Assembly (NCBI RefSeq): GCF_003096415.1
Contig: NZ_QEKH01000015.1
Location: 1 to 64,000 of the forward strand
DNA length: 64,000 nt
Reading direction: 5' to 3'
From: Victivallis vadensis
Lineage (GTDB): Bacteria > Verrucomicrobiota > Lentisphaeria > Victivallales > Victivallaceae
This document shows positions 40,933-50,670 of this stretch, piece by piece (position 1 is the stretch's first letter; each line of letters begins with the position of its first letter). The notes beneath the pieces were generated by a model, which had not been told where the DNA came from, did no database searches, and was given only the letters and a program-made list of their open reading frames with translations. Both the position numbers and the translations under genes were made by a program.

Positions 40933-43443
40933 TCAGCGATTGCGGCCGAATTCCGGGATTCCGCGCGAACGGGTTTCGTTCGGGAAGAACGCGGAGCCGT
41001 CCGGCTTCACCAGCCGGCAGGTCAGGAACACCAGCAGATTACGCTTCTGGGAATCAGTGTACTTCGACTGGAAAAGCCGCCCGACGATCGGCAGGTCGCC
41101 GAGCACCGGAATCTTGTCATTGACAATCTCCACCTTATCCTGCGCCACGCCGCCGAGCACGACCGTTTCGCCGTCATATACGGTGATGTCGGTTTCAATG
41201 CTGCGTTTGTCGAAGATCGGCATCTGATAGTATTCACCGTCGGTATTGCCGTCGGAGTCATAAGTACGGGCGTCGAAGATCATCCAGCCCGAAAGCGTCT
41301 GGACCGGCAGCAGCACATGCGCCGTAATCGTGCGGCGTTCCTTGTCGATTTCCGGCTGAATGTCGAACACAATGCCCAATTTGGTCGGCTCGGATTCAAA
41401 GTTCGGCTGGGGATCGGCGGAAATGCCGCGCCAGTAGGAGGTTCCCTCATTGGAACCGTCGCCGGAACCGCCGGTGTTGTTGTTCGGCAAATCCACAATT
41501 TCCCAGTCCTCCGGGAAATAACGCTCCGTCACCATTTCGATATGCGCCGGCTGTCCCGGAAGAGTCGTAACCCGGGGCGCCCCCAGCACATCCATGCTGT
41601 CGGCCTGATTCAAGGCGAACAGGTTCGCCACAATGGCAGTACCATCCGCATTCTGCCAGACATAGCTGAAAGTCGAATTATAAGTCGGATTGCCGGTGCT
41701 GGAATCGCCGCTGCTGTTGGTCTCATCCCGGTAATAACGCAACAGTTCGTTGGAATTCGGACCGAATTTGACATCCCGGGGATACTTGCCGTTCTCCATC
41801 ACGTTGGCCTCGGCGCCGCCATTGACCGTCAATTGATAATTGAACGCCAGCTCCTTCAGGTCATCCTGGGAAATTTCGATGAACTTGCAGAGAATCTGCA
41901 CCATCGGTTCCTGCTGGTCAAGCAGTTCGTGAATCACAGTATCGATTTTCTGAAGGTTGTCGACCGTGTTGTAAACAATCAAACGGGTGATTTTCGGGTC
42001 GTAAACGATCTTGGAGCCGGTCGGGAATTCAACACCGTTGCCGATGAAATAGTTTTTCAGCTCCTGCTCATTGTTGGGATCGTCGACCGGCGAACGGTCC
42101 AGCGGGAAAAGCCGGGTTTCCATATCGTCGATCGCCACACTCTGCGGAGCGATCACCACCGCGTATTTCTCAACCCGGTAGCGGAGCTTGGCCGTATCGC
42201 AAAGCCGCTTGATCGCGTCCATCAGGGTCTGATTCTGAATCAACAGCGAAATCCGCTGCTCATTATCGATCGGCAGGCCGTTTTCATCCAGCAACGGTTC
42301 CGCGCCGTCAGCCGCCGGCACCGGAGCCGGCTGGGGCCGCATTTGCGGAGGCATGCCGGGACCGCCCATTCCCATGCCATCCGGACCACCCATCATATCA
42401 TTCTGGGCATTCAGCTTGGCATACAACGCCGCCGCGGAGCCATCGTCACGCCGCAGGAAGATATTGACTCCGACCTGTTCCGGATCCTGCTGGCGACTCT
42501 GCTCACGAAGGTTTTTGATCGCGGCGGAGATCGTCACATCCTCAAAGTCGATCCGCGGAATCCGAATCGAATCCAGCTTCTTCTGAAGCGCACTGACCTC
42601 CCGCTCCTCCTTGACTTTGGGCTCGACTCCCAGCATGTTGACCGCATCCGCGCTGTTGCTTTCCGGCACAACCGGGATCGCGAACTTCCACTCCGTTTCC
42701 GCAATCAATTTGCGATGCTCGTTCGCATAGCGCGCCAAACCGGCTTTATCGACCCGCCAGTAGGTCGCCTTGATGTTCTGAATCGCATCCGCATTATACG
42801 GATCAATCAGCAGGACATTGTCGAATTTGCGAAGCGCACGGGTATACTCCCCTGCGGCCACCAGCTGGCGCCCCTGCTCCATCAATACCTGTATCTGGTA
42901 TTCCTGATTTTTCTGATTCGGCAGCAGGGTTTCCACACGGGCTTCCGGATTGGCGGCAAGATGAGCCTGACGCTTCTCATAAAGATCAATCCGGGACTGC
43001 AGCTTTCCCTTTAATTCCGGACAATACTTCAGGGCTTCCTTGCAAATCCGGATCGCCTCTTCAAAATCGCGCAGAGCCGCCCGCTCCTCCGCCTTGCTCA
43101 TCGCCTCCTCCGCCATATATTTATAGCAGGTGACGACCTGGGACCGACACATTTCCGCACGCTTCTGGAACTCGGGAGAAGGAAAGCTCTCAAAGATCTT
43201 GATTGCAGCCAGATATTTATCCCGCGCCTCCAGATATTTGCTGTCGATCAGAAGTTTGTTGGCTTCGGAAACCAGACGGCCCGCCCGGATTTCGTTTTCC
43301 TGCTTGCCCTGGTCAATTCTGCTGATATCCACGCGCATATCCGGAGAGATCGCCGCCGGCGCTTTCTCTGCGGCCAGTACCGGTGTCAAGCCTACGCCCA
43401 GCGCAAAAGCCAACCCCCATAATTTCTTTTCACGATTCAACAT
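40933..43443 (-). CDS. second secretin of the Amuc_1098-type pilus-like operon
   Basis: The 836-residue protein has a signal peptide (LWGLAFALGVGLTPVLA). TPR-like helices span residues about 40-240 (RAGRLVSEANKLLIDSKYLEARDKY, YTRALRKFDNVLLIDPYNADAI). A secretin N0/N1 region follows, interrupted by a Met/Gly/Pro-rich insert (MGMGGPGMPPQMRPQP). The secretin C-domain ends KIPVLGDLPIVGRLFQSKYTDSQKRNLLVFLTCRLV. It should form a gated ring in the outer membrane. It begins 23 bp after its paralogue and is last in the operon. Akkermansia has a single secretin in the corresponding locus. Confidence 0.85.
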   Translation of the reverse strand: MLNREKKLWGLAFALGVGLTPVLAAEKAPAAISPDMRVDISRIDQGKQENEIRAGRLVSEANKLLIDSKYLEARDKYLAAIKIFESFPSPEFQKRAEMCRSQVVTCYKYMAEEAMSKAEERAALRDFEEAIRICKEALKYCPELKGKLQSRIDLYEKRQAHLAANPEARVETLLPNQKNQEYQIQVLMEQGRQLVAAGEYTRALRKFDNVLLIDPYNADAIQNIKATYWRVDKAGLARYANEHRKLIAETEWKFAIPVVPESNSADAVNMLGVEPKVKEEREVSALQKKLDSIRIPRIDFEDVTISAAIKNLREQSRQQDPEQVGVNIFLRRDDGSAAALYAKLNAQNDMMGGPDGMGMGGPGMPPQMRPQPAPVPAADGAEPLLDENGLPIDNEQRISLLIQNQTLMDAIKRLCDTAKLRYRVEKYAVVIAPQSVAIDDMETRLFPLDRSPVDDPNNEQELKNYFIGNGVEFPTGSKIVYDPKITRLIVYNTVDNLQKIDTVIHELLDQQEPMVQILCKFIEISQDDLKELAFNYQLTVNGGAEANVMENGKYPRDVKFGPNSNELLRYYRDETNSSGDSSTGNPTYNSTFSYVWQNADGTAIVANLFALNQADSMDVLGAPRVTTLPGQPAHIEMVTERYFPEDWEIVDLPNNNTGGSGDGSNEGTSYWRGISADPQPNFESEPTKLGIVFDIQPEIDKERRTITAHVLLPVQTLSGWMIFDARTYDSDGNTDGEYYQMPIFDKRSIETDITVYDGETVVLGGVAQDKVEIVNDKIPVLGDLPIVGRLFQSKYTDSQKRNLLVFLTCRLVKPDGSAFFPNETRSRGIPEFGRNR

Positions 43444-43466
43444 ATTTTTATGCCTCCGGCGTTAAT

Positions 43467-46019
43467 TTAGCGGTTGAAGTCCGGCGCACCCAATGCCCTG
43501 TTCCGGCGAATCGGCACACCGTCATTGCCGACCAGACGAGTCGTCACAAACAAAAGCAAATTATTGCGCGTTATGTTTTCAGATTGCGACTGGAAGAAAC
43601 GTCCCACCAGAGGGAGATCGCCGAGGATCGGCCATTTATCCGTGCGGGTTGTTGTCGTCGCATCAATCATGCCGCCCAATATGATCGTCTCACCATCGTA
43701 CACATTCACGTTCACTTTCACGTTCCGGCGCGAAATGATCGGCTTCCAGACGTTGAACCGGTCGGTCGTCTTGGTCTGTTTCAAGGTCGTTCCTCCGGTA
43801 AATGCCCCGGTACTCGGATCGGTGGCACGCACATATTCCGTGAGAATACCCTTCACCTGAATATTGTATTCATCGCGGCCGATATAGTTCGTCACGGTCG
43901 GATTGACTTCCAGAGTGATCGTGTAATTGTCGGCATTCACCTTGGGGGTCACGTCAAAGATAATACCGATATCGGTTTCATCTCCGAAGGAGGGCACCGG
44001 CGCCGTGATCGTGTAGTTGCCGTCGTCGTCTTCAATCTCGTAAGCATCCCAGTCTTCCGGGAATTGATAGCTCTTCACCATCCGGACTGACGCCATCCGG
44101 TCATTTGAAGTCATCACCTTGGGGGCCGCCAGCGTTTCCGTCCTGGTATTACGACTCAAGGCATTGATCGTCAGCGAGATATTCAACGGCACATCCGAAC
44201 CGAACGGATGGACATTTCCGAACAGCGAGGGGAAGAAATTCCAGCCGTCGATCAAAGCGGTATTGACGCCGGTAATGCCTTCGCGCACCGTCCGCGTCGC
44301 CGGATTCGACTGTCCTCCCCCCTGCCCGAACAGCCAACCGCTGACCATATTGCCGGAAGCATCCGTCTTCACACTGCCGATCGCGCTCATCGACCAGTCG
44401 AAACCAAGCTCCTGAAGGTCTTCTTCGCTTACTTCGATGCCTTTGATCTCCACCATGATCAACGGTTTCTCAATTGCGTCAAGCTGGCGGATCAACTCAT
44501 CCAGCCGCCTCAGATTCTCCGGAGTGTTCTTCACGCTCAGGCGGCCGGAACGTTTGTCATAACTGATCGAAGAACCGTCGAAAAACATCACGCCGCGATC
44601 TCCGAAGTACTTTTTCAGAGCCGCTTCCGTAACGCGCTTGCGGACCTGTCCCGCCGAAGCATCCGTCAAAAAGGTCTTGGCATCCGTCGCAGCGCCCGCC
44701 ACGCCCAATTCAGCGCCGGCACCACCGCCGCCGCCGGCGGCTCCCGCCGGAGCGCCGCCCATCGGGCCGCCGCCCATATCCATACCGTCACCGGCCGCAT
44801 CCGCGCCGTCGGTGATGCTGGAAATCAAATCTCCGCGAATCTGGAAATTACGCACCTGCATTTCGTCAACTTCCGGCCCGATAAAAACATTGTCCCCGTC
44901 GATCCGGTACTTCAATCCGGTATCCTGACAGATGTAGCGCAGCACCTCGCTCATCGGAATCCGCGTGAAATTCATCGTAACCCGGCCGAGCTGCTCGATC
45001 GTTTTGGAATTCATACCGGTCGCAATATTCACTCCCTCCTTATCCGGATCGAAGGTTTTGCTCCGGTTATTCAGGAAACGGATCACCGCCATGATATCGG
45101 CGTCGTCAAATGCGATGGTCGGAAAAACAATCCGTTCCATCTTCGCATAAACCCCCTGATTGGAGGCCTGTTTCTGAATCGAATCGCTCGGTCCCTGCGA
45201 AAGCGTTGCGGAGAAAACCGGCTCAGCCCACGACCAATCCGAGTACGCAACCATGCCGGCGGTATCCGCTTCGTGGCGCGCCAACCCATAAGAGTAGAGC
45301 TGCCGATAAATCTTATTCAGCAGAGCGATCGCATCGACATCGTAGGGATCGATCAGGAACACCTGTTCCGCGCGGTTGCGGGCTTCATCAAATTTATTGT
45401 TGTCATAGAAAACCTGGGCTTCCCGAAGCAAAAGGCTGATCTTCGCTTTGTCGCTGGCATGGGAAGGAGCCGCCGTTTCCAGAGAAACATCGCGCTGCAC
45501 TTCGGCATTGCGCCGTTTCTTCTGAAACTCTTCGATCATCGCCTCCGCCTTCGCCTGCAGAGCCGGATCAACAGTCCGAATCTCGGTGGCAAACGCCAGC
45601 GCATCATTATACCGCTTGTCCGACATCGCGGAATAAGCACGGGCAATCAAATTGTCCGCCCAGGCGCGCCGCGTTTCCGCCAGCTCCCTGCCGAACGTTT
45701 CACGACGGGTATCGGCAAGAGATCCTTCCAGACCGTTCAGGCTCTCCATGATCTGCTCATAGAGTTCAACCGCCTCTTTGAACTTTTCCTCACTGCGGAA
45801 TTTCCGGGCCTTGCCCAGTAACTCATCCTGAAGGGCAAACTGTTTATCGGCCGTCGAAATCTTCTGCTCGGTCAAAGGATTGGCCTCAGCCCCCCAAGTC
45901 ACTGGCGACAAATCCGGCCGCTCCCCGGCAACCCCCTCACCGGGAACTCCGGAAACAGCAACCACCAGACCGATCGCGACCACTCCACGCGATAAAAGTT
46001 TACGGTTGGAGATTTCCAT
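43467..46019 (-). CDS. Amuc_1098-family type IV pilus-like secretin
   Basis: The 850-residue protein has a signal peptide (GVVAIGLVVAVSGVPGEGVA). TPR-like repeats follow (KFDEARNRAEQVFLIDPYDVDAIALLNKIY), then N-domains with a Gly-rich insert (MDMGGGPMGGAPAGAAGGGG). The secretin domain ends KWPILGDLPLVGRFFQSQSENITRNNLLLFVTTRLV. It would be the outer-membrane pore of the pilus-like complex. Order and size agree with Amuc_1098 of Akkermansia. The next gene, 23 bp on, is a paralogue with the same architecture. Confidence 0.85.
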   Translation of the reverse strand: MEISNRKLLSRGVVAIGLVVAVSGVPGEGVAGERPDLSPVTWGAEANPLTEQKISTADKQFALQDELLGKARKFRSEEKFKEAVELYEQIMESLNGLEGSLADTRRETFGRELAETRRAWADNLIARAYSAMSDKRYNDALAFATEIRTVDPALQAKAEAMIEEFQKKRRNAEVQRDVSLETAAPSHASDKAKISLLLREAQVFYDNNKFDEARNRAEQVFLIDPYDVDAIALLNKIYRQLYSYGLARHEADTAGMVAYSDWSWAEPVFSATLSQGPSDSIQKQASNQGVYAKMERIVFPTIAFDDADIMAVIRFLNNRSKTFDPDKEGVNIATGMNSKTIEQLGRVTMNFTRIPMSEVLRYICQDTGLKYRIDGDNVFIGPEVDEMQVRNFQIRGDLISSITDGADAAGDGMDMGGGPMGGAPAGAAGGGGGAGAELGVAGAATDAKTFLTDASAGQVRKRVTEAALKKYFGDRGVMFFDGSSISYDKRSGRLSVKNTPENLRRLDELIRQLDAIEKPLIMVEIKGIEVSEEDLQELGFDWSMSAIGSVKTDASGNMVSGWLFGQGGGQSNPATRTVREGITGVNTALIDGWNFFPSLFGNVHPFGSDVPLNISLTINALSRNTRTETLAAPKVMTSNDRMASVRMVKSYQFPEDWDAYEIEDDDGNYTITAPVPSFGDETDIGIIFDVTPKVNADNYTITLEVNPTVTNYIGRDEYNIQVKGILTEYVRATDPSTGAFTGGTTLKQTKTTDRFNVWKPIISRRNVKVNVNVYDGETIILGGMIDATTTTRTDKWPILGDLPLVGRFFQSQSENITRNNLLLFVTTRLVGNDGVPIRRNRALGAPDFNR

Positions 46020-46084
46020 GCTCTTTTCTACCTTATTTTTGATCGGAAATATTCAAAATTCTGTTTACTTTACCTGAGTCGGAA

Positions 46085-47323
46085 TCAATACCCGCCGCGC
46101 GGGGCCATCCCCATGCCGTCCTCGCGCAGCTGCTCATTTTCGAAGTTCACCAGCATTTCGTCAGGAATCATTCCCTTCTTGGTCACCACCATCTTACGAC
46201 CGGCGGGGTCCAGAGTCGTATCCCCTTCCACGGCGGACGGATTCTCCAAAGTCACCGTCATCGCCTTGGCGTCGATCGCCTTTACCCGATAGTTGGCGAA
46301 ACCGGTGGTACGAAGCCCCATCCGGAACCGTTCGCCGATGTCGCAGATAATCATGCCGTCCCGCACGCCGACATCTTTCATGATCGCCTTCGGACGCGAG
46401 GAGAAAACCTTTTTGCCGACCTGAAGCTCCAGTTTGTCCGTCCCCTCCACCTGCTCCAGATACATCACGGATTCATCGCTGATCCTGGGCGTTCCTCCCT
46501 TGGTTTCGGCGGGGATCTCCCTTTTCACCAGTTTGACATCCGCGATCTTGTAAGTTTTATTATCCAGCTCAATGGTATTTCCCACAGCTTCAATACTGGT
46601 GATTTCCCGGTTGCGCTTGTTCACCATGTTCAACTGAAGGTCCCAACGCGATTTATCGTCGCTGTTATTGGTATTGACCGCCATGAATTTGATCGGCAAT
46701 TCAACGCGCCGGATTTCCTGCAACCGCAACCGGTACCACATCGGAGAGTGGCTGCGGGGATCAACCGGACTGGTCTTGGCAACCCGGATTTCAAAGATAT
46801 TGCTGAAACCGTCATTGTCGCGATCCAGCAGAGCATCCTCCACATTCAATCTGAATCGTGTCGCCTCCTCCTGCGTCAACTGAATATTATTCAGGAAGAG
46901 CTGCCCTTCTTCCGCAGTACGCTTCGGCGGTTTCTTCAGTTCCAAGCCGCAGAACGGACACGGCTGCTCCTCCGTGAAATAATAGAGAGGAATGATTTTT
47001 CCACAAGGCTTCTTATCCTCGCCGGGACAACGGGCCATCGGAAAAGTCACCACCAGATCGGAGAAAAACGGATTCGCCTTATTCCTTGCCTGCGAAGCCG
47101 GCCAGTTCGCATTCCGGGACTGCCAGTAATCCGCAATTTCAAACTCCGCCGCCTTCGGGTCATGGACTTCATAATCCGCAGCACGGGTCGGAATCTGCAG
47201 ACTTTCCTCCGTAATCTCCTTGGTCTGGTCGATAATCCGCAGAACATATACCATCGAAAGAATAAAAGCCAACAGCAGCACAAGCAGTATCAGCTTTTCA
47301 TAATGTCGCTTCAAGAATTCCAA
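46085..47323 (-). CDS. Amuc_1099-family pilus-like system protein
   Basis: The 412-residue protein has one N-terminal transmembrane helix (LILLVLLLAFILSMVYVL) and a periplasmic remainder. A zinc-ribbon-like pattern is visible: RCPGEDKKPCGK followed by EEQPCPFCGLELKKP. A calcium-like loop (DALLDRDNDGFSNIFEI) resembles the dockerin/EF-hand type DxDxDG. The C-terminus is Gly/Met-rich (DGMGMAPRGGY). It matches Amuc_1099 in position, between secretin and the PilO-like gene. Its function is unknown; perhaps it is a pilotin-like or scaffold part. Confidence 0.75.
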   Translation of the reverse strand: MEFLKRHYEKLILLVLLLAFILSMVYVLRIIDQTKEITEESLQIPTRAADYEVHDPKAAEFEIADYWQSRNANWPASQARNKANPFFSDLVVTFPMARCPGEDKKPCGKIIPLYYFTEEQPCPFCGLELKKPPKRTAEEGQLFLNNIQLTQEEATRFRLNVEDALLDRDNDGFSNIFEIRVAKTSPVDPRSHSPMWYRLRLQEIRRVELPIKFMAVNTNNSDDKSRWDLQLNMVNKRNREITSIEAVGNTIELDNKTYKIADVKLVKREIPAETKGGTPRISDESVMYLEQVEGTDKLELQVGKKVFSSRPKAIMKDVGVRDGMIICDIGERFRMGLRTTGFANYRVKAIDAKAMTVTLENPSAVEGDTTLDPAGRKMVVTKKGMIPDEMLVNFENEQLREDGMGMAPRGGY

Positions 47324-47344
47324 AATGAGCCTCCGCGCCGTTCT

Positions 47345-48718
47345 CTAATTTTTATTCAGGATCACATATTCAACTGTAATCTGCGCCTGACAATCGCTGT
47401 TGGCGCCAACCAGTGTGTTGCCGTAACCGATACGCTCGTAAAAAGGCTTCTTCTTCTCCGCTTCGAGCCACTTTTTGCGCGCTTCTTCGAGCTGGGCGCG
47501 CTGCTCCTCTTCCGTCATCTGCCGGTCGGATTCCATCGGCCGCTGAATATTGCCGCGGCGGCCGCGGCCGCGCCCCTGGAATTGGGGCTGCTGCATACCG
47601 GGCATGCCCGGCTGCCTCATGTCGGGCATCCCCGGCATACCGGGCGGCTGCATACCGGGCGGCATGAAACCATCCTCGCCATTCTGTCCCTCCATTCCCG
47701 GCACTGCCGAAGCGGGCATGAACAACAATTTAGCCTGATCCTCCACCGCATATAGAAATACGGCGCGCACCACATAGACACGATTCCCCTTGAGGTAGGA
47801 CTGATCCAGCAGGGAAACCAGCTTGCGAATGCTCTCCAGCGAGCCTTCCACTTCAAATGTGAAGTTATAAACCTGATAATCGCCGACCGCTTCGCCGGCG
47901 ACGGTACGCTTGTAGAAGCCATTCAGACTCTTCACCTTGGCTTCCACCATCTTGGAGACGATATCGCCGATGATATCCCAGTTGCGGGCCACCTGCGGAT
48001 ACTCTTCCGGCTGGAAAACATCCTGTTGCGTAAAGGAAAAATTACCGGCCTCCACATTGCCGACGGTGATCTTGCCGGCAGAAAGCATATCAAGCAATTT
48101 GTACCGGTAATCCGTCATGAACCGCGAGAGAAGCTCCGGCTTGCCCTGCATGGTCCGCGGCACGCCAAGGGCGGTCAGAAAAACCTCATCCACCGACTGA
48201 TCCGTAATCGGTTCCGTCGTTGCCTTTTCCGCCAGCTTCTTGAACTCAAGCATCGCATCACGCCAGTTCGGAAAGCGCTGCTGAAATACCTTGAATGTAA
48301 TTCCCTGCTGAGCAACGTTGGCCGCATCAACTTTGTTCCATTCCTCGAAAAAGAGAGTTTTGAACTCGGCCAGAGAAATGGGCCTGTTCGCCTTCTTTTC
48401 CGGATCCCTATACCGCACAACCTTGATGAATTCCTCCAGCGCCGGCAGGAGCGGATCGTTGAATGCCCGTTCAATCGCATCGGCCGCCTTGGAGTAAGTT
48501 TCGATATCCTGCCGGATCCGGGGCTTGTTTTCATCCACCGGCGCAGGCTTCTTGGAAACCAGAACTCCGATATCTTCACGAAGTTTATTCACCTGATTGA
48601 TATAAGCGCTCATCCGGCTGTGTTCGATTGCGGTCCAAACCAGAAGCGCGATCGCCGCAACCGATGACAGACTGATCACAATGATCAGGATCATATTTTT
48701 CTTGACAAATCGATTCAC
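47345..48718 (-). CDS. Amuc_1100-family PilO-like protein
   Basis: The 457-residue bitopic protein has an N-terminal transmembrane helix (MILIIVISLSSVAAIALLVW). A coiled-coil (HSRMSAYINQVNKLREDI) and a PilO-like ferredoxin-fold region (YQVYNFTFEVEGSLESIRKLV) follow. A C-terminal insert is rich in Pro, Gly and Met (QPPGMPGMPDMRQPGMPGMQ). Amuc_1100 of Akkermansia (317 residues) is the well-known TLR2-active envelope protein; this relative is longer, mainly through the insert and added helices. It lies between the PilM-PilN-like gene and the Amuc_1099-like gene. Confidence 0.8.
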   Translation of the reverse strand: MNRFVKKNMILIIVISLSSVAAIALLVWTAIEHSRMSAYINQVNKLREDIGVLVSKKPAPVDENKPRIRQDIETYSKAADAIERAFNDPLLPALEEFIKVVRYRDPEKKANRPISLAEFKTLFFEEWNKVDAANVAQQGITFKVFQQRFPNWRDAMLEFKKLAEKATTEPITDQSVDEVFLTALGVPRTMQGKPELLSRFMTDYRYKLLDMLSAGKITVGNVEAGNFSFTQQDVFQPEEYPQVARNWDIIGDIVSKMVEAKVKSLNGFYKRTVAGEAVGDYQVYNFTFEVEGSLESIRKLVSLLDQSYLKGNRVYVVRAVFLYAVEDQAKLLFMPASAVPGMEGQNGEDGFMPPGMQPPGMPGMPDMRQPGMPGMQQPQFQGRGRGRRGNIQRPMESDRQMTEEEQRAQLEEARKKWLEAEKKKPFYERIGYGNTLVGANSDCQAQITVEYVILNKN

Positions 48719-48732
48719 TGTCGTTCTCCGTA

Positions 48733-50601
48733 CTATTTCTTGATCGGTTCTTTTAGCGTCACACGCATCTCGAACGAGGTCATATTCAATGCTTCGGTAT
48801 TGGGTTCATACTTATCAAGCACCGTACCGTCTTCCGCATCCGAAAAATACTTCGAAGTCTTGAACCGATTGCGCAACTCCCTTTCCAGCAGGTCGCGATT
48901 TTTCAATACCAGAGTATAGCCGACCAGCCGAAGCTGTTTCACTTCGCCGATGTCCCGGTAAACCCTTGCCACCGGCTCCGCCGGATTGGCCGAAGAACGG
49001 CGGCCTCCACCGCCGAACGGCCCGCCTCCAAACGGCCCTCCACCAAACGGCCCTCCTCCCATATCCATCCCCATGCCGGGACGGTCGCTTTCGCTGCCGG
49101 CGGCGGGAGCGATTTCATCACCGATTCCCTCCAGGGTCGTCAGCCACATCGTATCCGGGATCAACTCCTGAAGCTCCGTCAGCATCCCGGTCCATTTCCC
49201 GCGCGCATCCACAAAAGCTTTGGCATTCTCATAGCGGGATTTGGCGGAATTCATCTGATTCATCAGATTCGTGACTTCCTTCATCTTCTTGTTCGTCTCC
49301 TCCACACGCACCTGCACACGATCCACGCGGGACTTGTCGAAGTTGAGACGCTTGTACACGCCGATATAGAAGATCCCCAGACAGACCAGCAACGAAGCCG
49401 CCGAAATATAGAAGTACGGTTTCTTGCGGTCCAACTCCTTCTGATTCCGGATGGAAGCCGGAACCAGCGAAATATCGATCGGACACTGCGTGATGCTGCG
49501 CAAGCTCATGCCGATCAACTCCTGGAACATCGGAGCGACCGCCTGAAGTTCTTCCTTGTCCACCTGCTCCGCTATGGTGATGGCGCCGAACGTATTCAGA
49601 TATTCAACCGGCAACCGCAGCTTTTCCTGGAAGAAGTCGGTGATATACATCATCGTGGAACCGCCGCCGGCCAGCAACACCCGGGACGGAGCGTTGCCGC
49701 CATGCTGCGCGCGCCACACATTGATTGAACGGCTGACCTCACCGTGAAGGCGGGTCATCACATTTCGCGCAATCTTCGAAATCGTCGCGGCGACCTCGGA
49801 CTCCGGCTCTTCATAGGCGCCGCCCAGAGCGACGAAACCGTGACGGTGCTTCAGGTCTTCCGCTTCCGCGAAACCGATATTGTACTCTTTGGCAACCTGC
49901 TGGGTGATCGCGTCGCCCGCGATCGGAATGCTGCGGATGAACGCCCGCTGATGGTCGGCGATCATCAGGTTGGTGCCGCGTCCTCCGATATTCAGGATCA
50001 ACACGCATTCATCGTCCCGGCACTGAGTACCCTTGGCGGCGTTGAACAGCGCGACGGGAGCAATCTCCACCGACAGAATTTCCTTGCCGGAATCCTCGAT
50101 CACATCCGTATAACAGGTGATCTGGTCCGTTTTGACCGCAACGAACAGCGCCTCATATTCTTCATGGGAATCCGCGATTTCCAACGTGGAACCGTCCTCC
50201 TGGGTTTCAACGCGGGTGTCTTCCCACTCGTGCCGGATCAACTGATAATCCCACACCACCTCGTTCATCGGGTAAGGGACCGTCTGCCTGGCTTCATATT
50301 CCACGATTTTATTGATTGCGCTCTTGTTGCCCATCAACGGCGGCAGCTTGCTCAACCGGGAAAACGACGACTGGCCGGAAAGCGAAAGCCGCACACTTTT
50401 GGCGACAAAACCGCCCTCCGCCAGCATTTCGCGATAGTTCCGCGCGAAAACCTCCTCCGGAGTCATCCCTTCCTGTTCTTCCAGCTTGCGGAAAGCGAAT
50501 TTCCTCAGCATGATCGCTCCGCCGGGCGGGAAGACGAACTCAGCCATCTTCAGATTGTCTCCGCCGACGTCAATCGTTAAAACCGTGTTTTCTTTTGCCA
50601 T
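48733..50601 (-). CDS. Amuc_1101-family PilM-PilN-like fusion protein
   Basis: The 622-residue protein has a PilM actin-like ATPase domain (VLTIDVGGDNLKMAEF, CVLILNIGGRGTNLMIADHQ, VLLAGGGSTMMYITDFFQ). A transmembrane helix near residue 400 follows (YFYISAASLLVCLGIFYIGVY), then a coiled coil and a PilN-like periplasmic domain. A Gly/Phe/Met-rich tract (MGMDMGGGPFGGGPFGGG) interrupts the latter. In type IV pili PilM and PilN are separate and form the inner-membrane platform; here they are one chain. It heads the core of the operon. Confidence 0.85.
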   Translation of the reverse strand: MAKENTVLTIDVGGDNLKMAEFVFPPGGAIMLRKFAFRKLEEQEGMTPEEVFARNYREMLAEGGFVAKSVRLSLSGQSSFSRLSKLPPLMGNKSAINKIVEYEARQTVPYPMNEVVWDYQLIRHEWEDTRVETQEDGSTLEIADSHEEYEALFVAVKTDQITCYTDVIEDSGKEILSVEIAPVALFNAAKGTQCRDDECVLILNIGGRGTNLMIADHQRAFIRSIPIAGDAITQQVAKEYNIGFAEAEDLKHRHGFVALGGAYEEPESEVAATISKIARNVMTRLHGEVSRSINVWRAQHGGNAPSRVLLAGGGSTMMYITDFFQEKLRLPVEYLNTFGAITIAEQVDKEELQAVAPMFQELIGMSLRSITQCPIDISLVPASIRNQKELDRKKPYFYISAASLLVCLGIFYIGVYKRLNFDKSRVDRVQVRVEETNKKMKEVTNLMNQMNSAKSRYENAKAFVDARGKWTGMLTELQELIPDTMWLTTLEGIGDEIAPAAGSESDRPGMGMDMGGGPFGGGPFGGGPFGGGGRRSSANPAEPVARVYRDIGEVKQLRLVGYTLVLKNRDLLERELRNRFKTSKYFSDAEDGTVLDKYEPNTEALNMTSFEMRVTLKEPIKK

Positions 50602-50670
50602 TTTACTGTTTGTTCCGAATGTTCAGCACCGAGGGCAATTTCCGGCGCCGGATTTTATAAAATAATAAAC

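Noticed and set aside
40924-43014. 696-codon open frame antisense to the second secretin
   Set aside because: No start signal, shadow composition, and the secretin is unambiguous.
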